A stretch of 64,000 nt of DNA. Source: Chara braunii. Its lineage: Eukaryota > Streptophyta > Charophyceae > Charales > Characeae. The position numbers and the translations under genes were made by a program. The number at the start of each line of letters is the position of its first letter. Positions within the stretch are counted from its first letter, which is position 1. The notes beneath the pieces were generated by a model that saw only the letters and a list, made by a program, of their open reading frames with translations, did no database searches and was not told the origin of the DNA. The stretch covers positions 422,648 to 486,647 of the forward strand of contig BFEA01000321.1 in the NCBI GenBank assembly GCA_003427395.1, read 5' to 3'. Of this stretch, positions 32,851 through 44,417 are shown one piece after another.

Positions 32851-33873
32851 CTGGTAGGTACACCGATTGTCACTTCTCCACGAAAGAGCGAGGGCGGGTT
32901 GTTGTCGAGTGTTAGTTTCTTTATCGCGTGATATTAGTTGGTATGATCACAAGGTAGGTGAAGTTTTGACACTGCGCAGTAGGTATTGGAGTTTGTTTAG
33001 GAGGCGGCGGAAATGATGGGAAATGTGCAATCTGGCGTGTAGGTAATGTCGTGAGGGCGTCTTAATTTGTTCTGTGCAATTTGTTGACATTTTTTGAATG
33101 GTTGTTGAAGTGGATGGTGGAAACACTTGTAATGGCCAGCAGTGTTCTGAGTGAGTCTGTGAAGAGTGCAGCCTACGTGGAAATCGTTTTGCTGTTCATT
33201 TGAATCTTCAATTTTGGTATCTTTTGCCCTGTGTTGATCAGCATGCTCTATTGCCCGGATGATTGAGTTGGTCGTTGATGATATGTGCTGGAGATGAAAC
33301 TTTTATTAGTGTCAGTTTGGCAGGCGCCAAGTTGGTGAACGTTTTTCTTTTGCGCTTGAAGGTTTTGGATTTACACAGCCCGGTACATTGACGTGCGGCT
33401 TCCGTGTATTTCGCCTTAAATGTGGAGGGGTATTGTACTGGTGGTTTGAGAAAGGTTGGGGCTGGGCCATTGTTCATGGTGGTTGTGAAACACATCTGTT
33501 ACTCTGGAAGACAGCTGATAATCTGGTTGTGTGTCTGGTTGGTTATTTGTTATGTTCTAGAAAATGGGGGCAGCACGATGACCTTTTTGGTCTGGTGCAG
33601 GTTTATGTGGTACCAAGAATTGTACTTCTGCGTAGTGTAAATTGTGGGGGGCAAGTGAATTTTCGATCTCTATTTTGTTTGACATGATCGGCGAAAGCTA
33701 TAAAGTATCAGGCTGTGCGTGGCAGTTGAATACGATTTGTAGTAGTAGTGTCAACTTGTTAAGGGAGGGAGTTGATGAGACTTACTCTTGCATGTCCACG
33801 GCAGTGTATACTCACATCTAAGGCTTGCCTGCACAAGACCCACCTCCTGTGACATGGGATCAATTGGGCATGA
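32851..33873. other. FKBP 3' flank, no further gene
   Basis: No clear polyadenylation signal was recognised. GTACTGGTGGTTTGAGAAA near 33435 matches one end of the MITE family at 45003, so a solitary or decayed copy is likely here. Confidence 0.4.
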
Positions 33874-33984
33874 CTACCGTCTTCACCCGAATAGAACGCC
33901 CGGTCATTATCGCTGCATCTGGACTGAAAAATGCCCCAAATACAGCTGTAATGACCGGGCGTTATGTTCGTTTGAGGACGGTAG
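33874..33984. mobile_element. Hairpin MITE, family H111, copy 1
   Basis: CTACCGTCTTCACCCGAATA at the left and an inverted, partly decayed right end (GACGGTAG) enclose a 111-bp element. Its arms pair along almost the whole length, through ACGCCCGGTCATTAT/GTAATGACCGGGCGT, leaving a short loop around GGACTGAAA. No open reading frame. Confidence 0.85.
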
Positions 33985-34249
33985 GAATCTAATCTCATTT
34001 CCTGAGTGTTTTTTAAGTCTGTACGAACATTTCCACCGTCACTGCACGACCCCAGCCTTGCGGTCAATCAATCGGCCAATTGCCTATACACAGCCCCCGC
34101 CTTGCGGAAAATCGCCGATTGCCCACTCAGAACTTTTCGGGGCTCGTGGCTATCGGAGCACAATGGTTGGTGGTGCCAGCCAAAGAATAGAAAAAAGTGC
34201 GACGAAGGCAGTTCGGAAAATCTGTAGCTTGGCGTGCAGCATGACGGCA

Positions 34250-34348
34250 TTACATGCGTCCCCTGAATACAACGTACGAGTTTAGACTGAAAGATGGTCC
34301 AAAATTGAGCTATAATGACCGTACGTTGTGCTCGGGGGAAGACTGTAG
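34250..34348. mobile_element. Hairpin MITE, family H111, copy 2 (GTACG subfamily)
   Basis: CCCTGAATACAACGTACG at the left pairs with ATGACCGTACGTTG and CTCGGGGGAAGACTGTAG at the right. The left arm has lost part of the middle. It shares the loop TTTAGACTGAAA. Confidence 0.8.
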
Positions 34349-34426
34349 GCCACGTGGCATCAATTGGGACTTAATTTCATTTTCTGAGAGAGCTGGGTGA
34401 CGACGGGAGACGTTGTTGGGGGTTGG

Positions 34427-35690
34427 CCCTAGCAAACTGTTATGGGTAGATGTTGCACTCACAGACAGTTGACAGTGCTATGGGAGAACTGGGCAAGGAG
34501 GGGAGATACTGCCCGATGCAGTGGTTATGGGTAGATGATGCAATTGCCCTAGCAAATTGTTATGGGTAGATGATGCACTCACAAACAGTTGACAGTGCTA
34601 TGGGAGAACCGGGCAAGGAGGGGAGATATTGGCNNNNNNNNNNNNNNNNNNNNNNNNNNNNNNNNNNNNNNNNNNNNNNNNNNNNNNNNNNNNNNNNNNN
34701 NNNNNNNNNNNNNNNNNNNNNNNNNNNNNNNNNNNNNNNNNNNNNNNNNNNNNNNNNNNNNNNNNNNNNNNNNNNNNNNNNNNNNNNNNNNNNNNNNNNN
34801 NNNNNNNNNNNNNNNNNNNNNNNNNNNNNNNNNNNNNNNNNNNNNNNNNNNNNNNNNNNNNNNNNNNNNNNNNNNNNNNNNNNNNNNNNNNNNNNNNNNN
34901 NNNNNNNNNNNNNNNNNNNNNNNNNNNNNNNNNNNNNNNNNNNNNNNNNNNNNNNNNNNNNNNNNNNNNNNNNNNNNNNNNNNNNNNNNNNNNNNNNNNN
35001 NNNNNNNNNNNNNNNNNNNNNNNNNNNNNNNNNNNNNNNNNNNNNNNNNNNNNNNNNNNNNNNNNNNNNNNNNNNNNNNNNNNNNNNNNNNNNNNNNNNN
35101 NNNNNNNNNNNNNNNNNNNNNNNNNNNNNNNNNNNNNNNNNNNNNNNNNNNNNNNNNNNNNNNNNNNNNNNNNNNNNNNNNNNNNNNNNNNNNNNNNNNN
35201 NNNNNNNNNNNNNNNNNNNNNNNNNNNNNNNNNNNNNNNNNNNNNNNNNNNNNNNNNNNNNNNNNNNNNNNNNNNNNNNNNNNNNNNNNNNNNNNNNNNN
35301 NNNNNNNNNNNNNNNNNNNNNNNNNNNNNNNNNNNNNNNNNNNNNNNNNNNNNNNNNNNNNNNNNNNNNNNNNNNNNNNNNNNNNNNNNNNNNNNNNNNN
35401 NNNNNNNNNNNNNNNNNNNNNNNTCGGTCAATGAGGGGAAATATTGCCCGATGCAGTCGTTATGGGTAGATGTTGCAATTGCCCTAGCAAATTGTTATGG
35501 GTAGATGATGCACTCACAGACAGTTGATGGTGCTATGGGAGAACCGGGCAGGGAGGGGAGATATTGGCCCTAGCAAATTGTTGTGGGTAGATGATGCAAT
35601 CACAGACAGTTGACAGTGCTATGGGAGAGCTTGAAGGAGGGGAGATATTGCCCGATGCAGTGGTTATGGGTAGATGATGTAGTAGCAGAC
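34427..35690. repeat. Tandem satellite with GTTATGGGTAGATG core, around an assembly gap
   Basis: TTATGGGTAGATGATGCA recurs near 34439, 34527, 34559, 35459, 35492, 35579 and 35664. CACAGACAGTTGACAGTGC, CTATGGGAGAAC and GGAGGGGAGATA lie between, giving units of about 90-130 bp. The same satellite is found on both sides of the N run (34634-35423). Confidence 0.9.
34634..35423. other. Assembly gap (N)
   Basis: 790 unresolved bases inside the satellite. Confidence 0.99.
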
Positions 35691-36299
35691 AGATGACTGT
35701 ATCTTTGACCTATTTCGTAGTCCTGCACTCTGTTGTGCGCGCGGTTGGTACTATAATGTGATGACCAATCCACAGTGATCGCACCCACTTGTTTATGGTT
35801 ATGCTGGGCAGATGATACTGACATGTGGAGTAGGTTCCCTGGATGGGAATGCGATTGGTACTCTGGACGAGTGTTCGCTGACCGTATGTGTGACCTTTCG
35901 AAAATGTGAAGATGACAACCCTTATCTTGTGTGCAGTGGCTGGAAGATAATGTGACTGGCTAGTTGTGGGATGAGTATGAAGTCAGTGATCGATCGGAGG
36001 GAATGAGATGGTGGGCCATGGTACTATGACTGGGGTAGGTTTTGTTGCTGGTGAGAGCCCAGTCTACAGGCTTTCTATTATTGCTGTTAATGTTCTATTA
36101 TTGCTGTCAATGTTCTTCCCACACGTGGTGCAAATTGTAGCAATGTCTGTTTAAAGCACACTGGGCCGTAGTTGAGAGTTTTGACCATAGTTGGTTTGCA
36201 GTGATGCCCGTTACATGTGTCGTCTTCCCAGTGAATATGACGTGTCTCTTGCTTGGGAAGGGCAGAACTAAGGAAATAATAACCGATATGTCAGATTTC
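35691..36299. other. Intergenic
   Basis: No gene, RNA or element end recognised. TTCTATTATTGCTGT is a short direct repeat at 36073. Confidence 0.35.
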
Positions 36300-37330
36300 T
36301 TCACCATAGCTTGCTAAAGATTTGGGAGTTGGAGAAAGGAGGGAGGCAGGAGGTAGAATAAAAGGAGGGAGGACTCCAACGGTCAGGGAGTAAGAGGGTG
36401 GCTTTAAACAAAAAAAAAGGTTGATGACAAACCAAACCGAAGGTGGCGTGGTAGTGCCTGGTGAACACAGTTTCCGTGACCATGTATGGCCTAAAAACCA
36501 AGGTAGAAAACAGAGCGCAGAAGCAGCGTTTATCTCATGCAGAGAAAGAGGGGGAGAGAGAGACATGATTGGCCAGCACTCCCTCCCACTGGTTTTCTCC
36601 CTCCTCCCCGCACCTCCTCTATCCTCTACTCTTCCCTTGTGTCCTCCTACTGGTTGCCGTTCTCCCCCCTCCTTTCATCGTCCCTCCTCCCTCCCCCGTC
36701 CCCCCCTCCCCTGTTGTTCCCCCGACCTGTCCTGTCCATCTCCCTCCCACTGTGTTCCTCCTCCCTCCACCTCGCCCGTTTATCCCTCTCCTGCGTCCCT
36801 CCTCCCTTCCCTCCCTCCCTGACCGTTTCAGTCCTTCCTCCTTTTTTATCGTCCCTCCCTCCCTTGACCCTCCCTTGCCATGAACGATGACAATTGTGCC
36901 ACGGTGAGCGGGCATTGTCGTTGTTCTTATCTCCTCTCCTCCCCCGTCCATCCTCCTTCGTCAGTGATGCAAGAGTCCGTACATCCTCCCTCATCAGTCA
37001 TGCATCCTGCATCGATGATCATTTCCTCCATAGGCAGCCTCCTCCTCCATATCTGAATGCGGGTTGATAGCCACCTGTCCTGTCGTCTCCCTCCCGCTGT
37101 TTTTCTTCTCCCTCCCCCTTTGCCTCCTTGGCTAGTCCTCCCTCCTGCCTCCTACCTCCTCTACTCTCCACCTCTTTGTTAGTCCTCCCTCTTGCCCCCT
37201 CCGTCCTACCCCCTCCACCTCCTTTGCTAGTCCTCCCTCCTGCCTCCCTTCTCTCTGACCGTTGCAGTTCTCCCTCCTACTATTGTCGTCCCTCCCTTGT
37301 CCCTTCTGCGTCATCCTTTGCATCTAACCC
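36300..37330. repeat. Long purine/pyrimidine strand-asymmetric tract
   Basis: From about 36540 to 37320 the plus strand is dominated by CCCTCCTCC, CTGCCTCC and GTCCTCCCTCC words; TTTGCTAGTCCTCCCTCC-like words recur near 37130-37230. Proline/serine-rich open frames here are compositional. Such tracts can adopt triplex (H-DNA) forms. Confidence 0.8.
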
Positions 37331-38605
37331 CGTAGTCGGTGTCGTCCTCCGCATTGGAATGCGGATAGATAGCCACTTCGCATTGATCCCACAGTCAGCG
37401 TTCGTGTCTACATCAGAGTGTGGATCGATAGCGACTTCCCCCAACCCTTCCTATGCTGCTATCTGCATCTTCCCTGTTTGTTTTGTTGTCCCGTTTTTCC
37501 ATGTATTTTTTCCCCCCGGATACCACCACAATGTTCTTCTCCATTGGGTGTGGATGTGGGTCTGTATATAAAAGAGAGAGGAGTTGGGACCGTTGGTGAA
37601 GGGATGTGGAGAGAGAGAGAGAGAGAGATCCGAAAGTCAATATTCGGGTATTCTATTTGTGCAGGTAGTGATTGCAACTTTGCCAACCACAGCTCAAAAA
37701 TGCCTCAGCATGCTCACACCATGATATACGTGGCGTGCCGGGCGACCTTTGCGATTATATTCAGCCGACACTCCCCATGACCTGTCTTGTCCATCTCCGG
37801 CCAATATCTGGATCTTCCCTCTGTTTGCTTTCTTCTATTTTCAACAGCACCACTATATTCTTTTCTATTGGGTCACAACTCACGGGCCACAGGTGATTGC
37901 GTGATTCCACTCGCACACCTGTGCATGCACTTGGCTCAGGCCTCTCGTGATCACATGGCGTCCGTTCTCCACCTCCCCTCGTTCTGTCCCCACGTCGTCG
38001 AGCACAGGCCATGGCCACTACCACACCACACGGATGGCCCCTGATGTGGATGTCTTTTCTCCACCTCCCCGTCCTCACACCGGTACACGGCTGGCAATCG
38101 CATGGATGTGCTCGTCGTCAGTGATGACACCGATACGTGGCTAACAATTACACGGATGTGCTCTCGTTGTCCGTGACAAAGCCCTCGTCGTCAGTGTACC
38201 TTTACCAGGGTAGCGCACCTGCGAATAGCAGCGTTCTCATGTCTGCACGTCTACGGGCATGCCCCTGCACGGACCCACCAGTGCCGCCTGTTGGCCCCGC
38301 TTCACACCGGCACACCTGTACCTCTGGCGGCCTGCCCCTCTACCCCCCTCCCAATGATCAGCGTTGGTTCTGCTGCTTTACGTCCATGGACCACCGCTCC
38401 AGAATCTTTGCGACGCTGATCGCAGCCAGCTTTTGGTTGAGCCCGACCTTGGTCCCTGGCCCTTTTCACCAAAACTGGCAGTGCGGGTCGTGCATGCGAA
38501 GACGTGCTATCTTTAAAGCACCAGTACCTCTCCGGTGTTTCTCAGAAGTTGCGGCCGTTAACGCGCTGCAGCTTTCGGGGGTTGGGCAATCCAACGCCCG
38601 GAAGC
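37331..38605. other. Intergenic
   Basis: No gene recognised. GATAGATAGCCACTT (37367) and GATCGATAGCGACTT (37423) are short degenerate repeats. Confidence 0.35.
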
Positions 38606-38609
38606 TTCA

Positions 38610-38840
38610 TTAAAAAAAAAAAAAAAAAAAAAACCCCGCTAGGCGAAGCCCGAATCTCTCCGTGCGTGCACAGGGGTGGAGAGAGAGAGAGAGAGGAAGA
38701 ATCTCGGCGGCCTGTGCGGGGCGCTCCGTGCAGCCCGCCGAGACTGCAGCCTCTACAATAGACAAATCATGGTGCTGTATCTTGCCATGTTCGAGCCGAA
38801 GATTCACTCTCGTTTTGCACTTTTCGAGTGTAGTTAGTGA

Positions 38841-38860
<20 letters not shown>
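38610..38860 (+). repeat. Dispersed element, plus orientation, with inverted partner
   Basis: An A run (38612-38632), GAGAGAGAG, TCTCGGCGGCC, GCAGCCCGCCGAG, TGTATCTTGCCATGTTCGAG and CTCTCGTTTTGCAC occur in this order. The same order occurs reverse-complemented at 39070-39290. TGTTCGAGCC resembles a Pol III B box. Confidence 0.6.
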
Positions 38861-38880
<20 letters not shown>

Positions 38881-39000
38881 TGGGCGCACGCGTGCGGGGG
38901 GGTATTTTGTTGTAAAAGAGAACGAATATTCCCCGATAATGGGGAATTATTCATTCTCATTTAGGGGCCGGATGGCCGGCCACACAGGTAGTGCGTGAAC

Positions 39001-39069
<69 letters not shown>

Positions 39070-39440
39070 TCACTGCATTCTCTTGAAATGTGCAAAACGA
39101 GAGGTCGGCTTGAACATGGATAAATACACTGCCATAAGGGCTATATGTGCTAGTCGAGACTACCCGACAGAGTCCTGCAGGCTCGGTGGGCTGCGCAGAG
39201 CACCCTGAACCTGCCGCCGAGACTCTCTCTCTCTCTCTCTCTCTTCCCCGCTGGCGAGCCGGTAGAGACGGGGTACAATGGTTTTCTTCGTTTTTTTTTT
39301 CCTTTTCTAGAAGAATGTTTTTTTTTTTTTCCTCTTTTTTTTTTTTCTTTTTTTTTTTTTTCAATGCAACGACTGGTAGCTCGAGGCTCGGCAAGGATCG
39401 GGTTACCGGTAGGCTGAGCCACCGGCCTTAACAACCGCTA
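39070..39440 (-). repeat. Inverted partner element plus A-tailed fragment
   Basis: The reverse complement carries GAGAGAGAG, TCTCGGCGGC, GCGCAGCCCACCGAG, TTATCCATGTTCAAGCC and CTCTCGTTTTGCAC. T runs at 39290-39361 and GACTGGTAGCTCGAGGCTCG suggest a second minus-strand retroelement with an A tail. A (GA)n run of about 63 bp at 39005-39067 separates the inverted copies. Confidence 0.55.
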
Positions 39441-39732
39441 GGTACTGGTTGTTTAAGAAGAGTAAGGGATGAAAGGTCTTTGCTCAGCTAGGTTGTGTGA
39501 ATGGCCCCTGACCGTCTGGAACCCGACCAGTTTGTAGCAGAGAGCTCGCACAAATAGCATGAGGACAGGCTTTGTGGCAGAGAAGAACCAGAAGTCGAAG
39601 ATAGAAGAAGCTGCACCAGTTTGTTAGCAGGAGAGCTGGCACAGGTAGGAGGACAGGCTTCTGTAGCGGAGAAGAATCAGAAGCCGAAGAAAGAAGAAAC
39701 TGAGACAAACAGGAAACGGGAAGAGAATTAGA

Positions 39733-40336
39733 GCATACTCGTGCTAGACCCTCAAAATCACAAAATCGCAAAATGAGCGGCCAGATGGAGTCCTTCGTTT
39801 ACAAGCCATGTTGCACGTAGGCCGCGGACTGGTTCGGCCACGGCCGAGGCCGCCCGGCCTGGGCCGGGGCCCCCCCGGCCGTGGCCGAACGTGGCCGATA
39901 ATTAAAAAAAAATAAAAAAATAAAAAAAACGGGTTTCGAGTGGGGCGGGGATCCCCTACCTCGCAAAAAAAAAACATAAGAACTTCAAAAATGGGGGGGT
40001 GGGTTTCGATGACTAAAAAATAATTAAATAAATAGAAAAAAAGGGGGTTAACTTCTTTTTTTTTTTTAACATCTCATTTCCCCGCAAACAACAGATATTC
40101 ATTTCCAAAAAAAATACACGTAAACTCAGGGATCATATATCTCGATTTTTTTTTTCTTTTGTTGATTGATTGATTGACTGGTGGGGGAGGGGTCTCCCCC
40201 CCCGTGATTGATTGATTGATTGATCGATTGATTGATTGATTGATTTCTTTACTGATCTTTTTTTTTTTTGTTGATGGATGGATTGATTGATTGGTTGGTG
40301 GGGGAGGGGTCGCCCCAGCCCCGCGACCACGGGCGC

Positions 40337-40369
<33 letters not shown>

Positions 40370-40426
40370 AACACACACACACAAACACACACACACTCGC
40401 GCGGCACACACGGCGCGCGGCACACA

Positions 40427-40466
<40 letters not shown>

Positions 40467-40561
40467 TTGTGTGGGGGGGGGGCGGGGAGAGAGAGAGTGT
40501 GTGTGTGCGTGTGTGTGTGTGTGCATGTGTGTGTGTGTATGCGCGCGCGATTCCAAGACGA

Positions 40562-40613
<52 letters not shown>

Positions 40614-41193
40614 ACGTGGTGGGTGGCGGGGGGGTGGGGCGACTCCTCCCCCACCACCAATCAATCAATCAATCAATCGATCAAACCCCCTTTTTTTTTT
40701 TTTTTAAATTTTGCATCTGCATTTTTTCAAAACACCTCACACTTCTGCAAAAAAACATAAATTCATTTCTTAAAAAATACAGGTAAACTCACAGACCATA
40801 CATCTCATGATAAAAAATGACCCGAAAAAAATCCTGCTTTTCATTATATATATTTTTTAATTTTGTTTAAATCGATTTTAGTTTTTGATTTTTAAAAAAT
40901 CTTAAACAAAGTCGGATTCCAAAAAAAAAGAAAATAGGAGTGTAGGTTTTTTTTAGCCCTACACGCCCATATATATATATATATTTTTTCATGCATTAGA
41001 AAAAAAAATAGAAATCTTGCACCGAAGTCGGCTGGTCGGCCTATGCCGAACCCGGCCTGTTCGGCCATCGGCCTAGGCCGCGGCTGACTTGGACCCCCCG
41101 GCCGCGGCCGGGCGTGCAACATAGTTTACAAGAACTCAAATCTGGCCACTCATTTTGTGATTTTGTGAGTTTCGAGGGCCTAGTGTGATTATG
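39733..41193. mobile_element. 1.46-kb foldback element, CACTAGGCCCTC family
   Basis: The left end (GCATACTC, TAGACCCTCAAAATCACA, AAATGAGCGGCCAGAT, GTTTACAA, ATGTTGCACG, then CGGCC-rich) is inverted at the right end (ends 41193) over about 95 bp. Both ends continue inward into CCGGCC-rich self-complementary sequence. The interior is two direct copies of a ~75-bp A-rich block (40070 and 40725) flanking TTGATTGA repeats and (CA)n/(GT)n. No transposase frame. Confidence 0.75.
40150..40690. repeat. (TTGA)n, (CA)n and (GT)n microsatellites arranged as an inverted repeat
   Basis: GATTGATTGATTGG then TGGGGGAGGGG on the left and CCCCACC-ACCAATCAATCAATC on the right are complementary. (CA)n (40337-40465) and (GT)n (40498-40611) can also pair. 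The whole interior of the 1.46-kb element is therefore a potential hairpin. Confidence 0.85.
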
Positions 41194-41274
41194 CCCTTGA
41201 ACCACCAGTACTTCCGAAAGTTGTGCCCGTTAACAAGCCACAATTTTAGGAAATGTACGGGTGACTACAGGAGC

Positions 41275-41702
41275 GCCCAAATTCATCTGACTAGAAATGT
41301 TTCTACTCTCATGTTCTTTTGCTGATGGCTGGGCAAAGTACTGGTGGTTGAAGAAAGAAACCCCACCGCATGACATATTCGTCATCCATCGTAGAAGAAT
41401 ACATTGCAGAAACTTGAAAGGAAATTCGCAATCTGGCTAAAAGTAGATCAAGTGTAGTATCTGTTCTGATCAGTTTGATATCTTCTGATCCTTGAAAAAA
41501 AAAAAAAACCCAAGAAGGAAGACCTGCAGCAGAAAAAAGAAGAGGAGAAATGGAAATTGGATGAGGCAACACAGATTTTTCGATGAACAGCAACATGAAG
41601 ACCGTGCACTGGTGTTTGACAGCGCCCAAATTCATCAGATTAAAAATGTTTCTACTCTTCTTTTCCACGGCCGGCAGCTGGGCCAAGTACTTGTGGTTTA
41701 CA
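41275..41702. repeat. ~80-bp direct repeats about 345 bp apart
   Basis: GCGCCCAAATTCATC, AAATGTTTCTACTCT and GGCTGGGC-AAGTAC at 41273-41340 recur at 41620-41690. An A run lies between (41494-41508). This could be a duplicated retroelement fragment; the family is not recognised. Confidence 0.6.
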
Positions 41703-43500
41703 TGGCAAGTACTGAAGTGAGTTAGCAGCAGAAGCTTTTGATATGGTCATTTGAAAACGGGAACAAGTAAGAAAGATCTGAAATGACCACATCTACACAC
41801 GTTGATATGGTTTTCACCTTTGCAGAAGCTGATGCAGATCCCAGGGTCGATCCCTAGACCTCACCTACACCCGTGTACAGTATCGAGTAGACCCGTGTGT
41901 TTTGAGCCTGTGACCTGTGTTTTAGTAGTTACTGTTCTTTGTCGTAGGTCCCTGTAGTTGTAGGGATTCGATCTGTAGATCTGTCCGTTCAAGTCTGGCG
42001 CCTACCGTAGAAAGTGGAGCTATTTGGCCTTCAAAAGGTATATTGATGTGTTAGATCCTAAGTAGGGGTTACAGTTGTGTAGAGGTCGAAACTGCTAGGC
42101 TAGAGGTCTGTAGGCAATGCGTCGACGGGAGTGCGACTGCGTCGAGTCGGCAGTGCAACCCCGTGCAGTCAGCGGTACCGGTCCCAGTCAATCGCAGTCC
42201 AGTCAAGCAAGTACTGTGTTGGACTGTGCACCAAGGGCCTGGAGGAAAGGGGCAGACCTGCGACCAAGAGAAGTATAAATCAAGAGGCAGCGTCCAGCAA
42301 TTCATTCTTTTGCGGCATAAGCCATGCGGAAGTGCTGCCCCAGCGTCTTGTGCGAGGTGGTCTGCAGAGCGCCCAAAGTCGAAGCGGGCTGGAAGAAGAT
42401 AGTGTAGCCATAGTTAGTAGTTGAGCGGCCATAGCCGCTGTAGGCCGGAGAGAGGCGCTAGTGTGTGAATGTTTGTGGGATATTCAGGGTGATCCAGAGT
42501 TGAGTGTGTGCGAACAGTGGTGTTGGAAACAGTATCGAGAGTTGGGATGTACAGGAGCTGATGCGACATAGCCTGTTGAAGCAAGTTTGCATCTGAACTG
42601 TGCTCTCGATTTCCATATCTCTGAGTTTTGAGTGGGCGCTGTGTGAATCGCTATCTGTTTCCATGTATGTGATGCGAAGAAGAAAGCGAGTCTGATTGCA
42701 CACGCTGTCAAATGTAAGAATTAAATGACAAAAAGGAAGAAAGAAGCGACCAAGGTAAGTTGATGCAGGACACTATGAGAGCGAGAACAGAAACGGACTC
42801 TTTAGTTTCACTCCCCCGAGTGGTGCTACGAAGGAAAACGGAGAAAAAGATCGCACAGGGCTGCTCGAGTTATAGACAATGGGAAGGAGTAGAGAACATG
42901 TGAAAATGGAGGATGCAATTTTCATCTCGTCTATATGATGAAAGGAGGGAGAATGCTACTCCTCTGGATCGCAGAACTGATGCAGACCTGTTGCTCTACT
43001 ACTGCTGTGTGAGAAGACAGCCTGATGAGGACTAAGGCCCTTGTGCCTTGGAAAGGGGATGTGAAGGCGTGGGTGAGTACTGAGGCCTATGTTGCCAGGT
43101 ATGGGGAAGACAAATATAGGGTTAGTTTGCTGCAAGTAAACAGAATCTTAGAGATCTTTTGAAGAAGATAAAGATGGAAGTCGGCTACGAGTATGACCGA
43201 GAAGGCTTTCGATGAACTGACGACCATTGGACATATCGTCGGACATGAATGAAGAGTCGATTAAGAACACATGACACTAGGTAAGTGCCACAACATGGAA
43301 AGCGACTTTGTCTGGAGGAAGACCAGCGCCAACGCATTGCGATAATTTGAGTTGCAATTTTAGAAGGAAGATCTACGTTGGATCCTACGTTGTCGGCGAA
43401 ATGAGTGAGTTGTCCCACAAAACGCCTTCGGGACCCTTCGGGACAGCTGAGATCGCTTCCTATTATTCACCGCGGACCAGGCGAGTCTATCTCTGTAAAC
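41703..43500. other. Intergenic, no gene recognised
   Basis: Short frames only, no motif. CAGTC-rich words near 42160-42210 recur at 58930-58990. 42720-43200 is purine-rich. Confidence 0.35.
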
Positions 43501-43510
43501 CTTCAAGAAT

Positions 43511-43511
<1 letters not shown>

Positions 43512-43563
<52 letters not shown>

Positions 43564-43696
43564 GAGCGCCCCCTGCAGTGCTAGCAGTGCTGACTGGTAA
43601 GAACCTGTCGCCCCTAGCACCAGGGGAAAGGCAGGCCGCATCTATTGGTGGGGAGTCTGGGGAGCATCACCTGCTGGGAACCGGATCCATCGTCCT
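43512..43696 (-). mobile_element. Poly(A)-tailed SINE, family S1, copy 1
   Basis: Read on the minus strand it starts GGACGATGGATCCGGTTCCC, continues CAGCAGGTGATGCTCCCCA, and ends in a homopolymer of about 48 A (T run 43514-43561). It shares its head with the copies at 44265, 49795, 50688 and 59069. No A/B boxes were seen, so the RNA ancestor is unknown. Confidence 0.75.
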
Positions 43697-43704
43697 CGTA
43701 ATTT

Positions 43705-43925
43705 AGAGTCGGAATGAGATCAACGAAGTTATGGTTATTGCTCAATAGACTGTCCAGGTGCATTAATGAGAATGACCAAGTACACAAATGGGAACAACCA
43801 ACTCATGGTCGTTGCTCTATAGGAGTATAAAAATGAGAACAACCAATTCATGGTTAATGCTCGTAACAATTCAAACATGAGAACAAGCAAGTCAAGGTCA
43901 TCGTTGCGCGTGAGTTTTCTAAGTG
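43705..43925. repeat. ~55-65-bp degenerate repeats
   Basis: AATGAGAACAACCAATTCAT and GGTTATTGCTC-like words recur four times with drift. Confidence 0.45.
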
Positions 43926-44003
43926 CACAACGTTCATTCCTCGACCAGCTGCAGCAAAAACTGAATCCGTAATGCAAAAGTTTCAAATCAGATGCGCTGA
44001 AGA

Positions 44004-44114
44004 CTACCGTCTTCACCCGAACAGAACACCCCGTCGTTATAGCCGTATCTGGACTGAAACCGGCACCAAATACGGATATAATGACCGGGCGTTCTATTCG
44101 GGTGAAGACGGTAG
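44004..44114. mobile_element. Hairpin MITE, family H111, copy 3
   Basis: The 111-bp element keeps CTACCGTCTTCACCCGAACA at the left and GGGTGAAGACGGTAG at the right. The arms CGTTATAGCCGTAT and ATACGGATATAATG still pair with few mismatches around a GGACTGAAA loop. Confidence 0.9.
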
Positions 44115-44264
44115 TGTGTTTGATATGGATACGTGGTTTGATATGGATACGTGATTTACAAGATAAAGATGGGCGGAGACTTGTGAAAAGTTCATGACAT
44201 GCTCAATTGACATGTCTTTGGGAAGACATCCTCTTAGGCTGATGGACACGTTTCTTCTGTATAT

Positions 44265-44417
44265 GGGACGCCGGACCCGTTTTCCAGCAGGTGCTGCTCC
44301 CCACCAATAGATGGAGCCTCCCAGAGAGTGCTAGAGGTGTCTGCTCTTACCAGCACCACTAACACAGGAAGGGGGAGTTGCTTGTTGAAAAAAAAAAAAG
44401 AAAAAAAAAAGAAAAAC
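44265..44417 (+). mobile_element. Poly(A)-tailed SINE, family S1, copy 2
   Basis: GGGACGCCGGACCCGTTTTC, CAGCAGGTGCTGCTCCCCAC, CAATAGATGGAGCC, CTGCTCTTACCAGCACC, then an A-rich tail with G interruptions. It is the longest plus-oriented copy and close to the apparent consensus. Confidence 0.8.

Noticed and set aside
36421-36890. Pro/Ser-rich open frames
   Set aside because: Result of the polypyrimidine tract; three overlapping frames are open at once.
40074-40786. Open frames of His/Thr or Cys/Val repeats (also at 15.5, 60.0 and 63.7 kb)
   Set aside because: They are direct translations of CA/GT or GA microsatellites.
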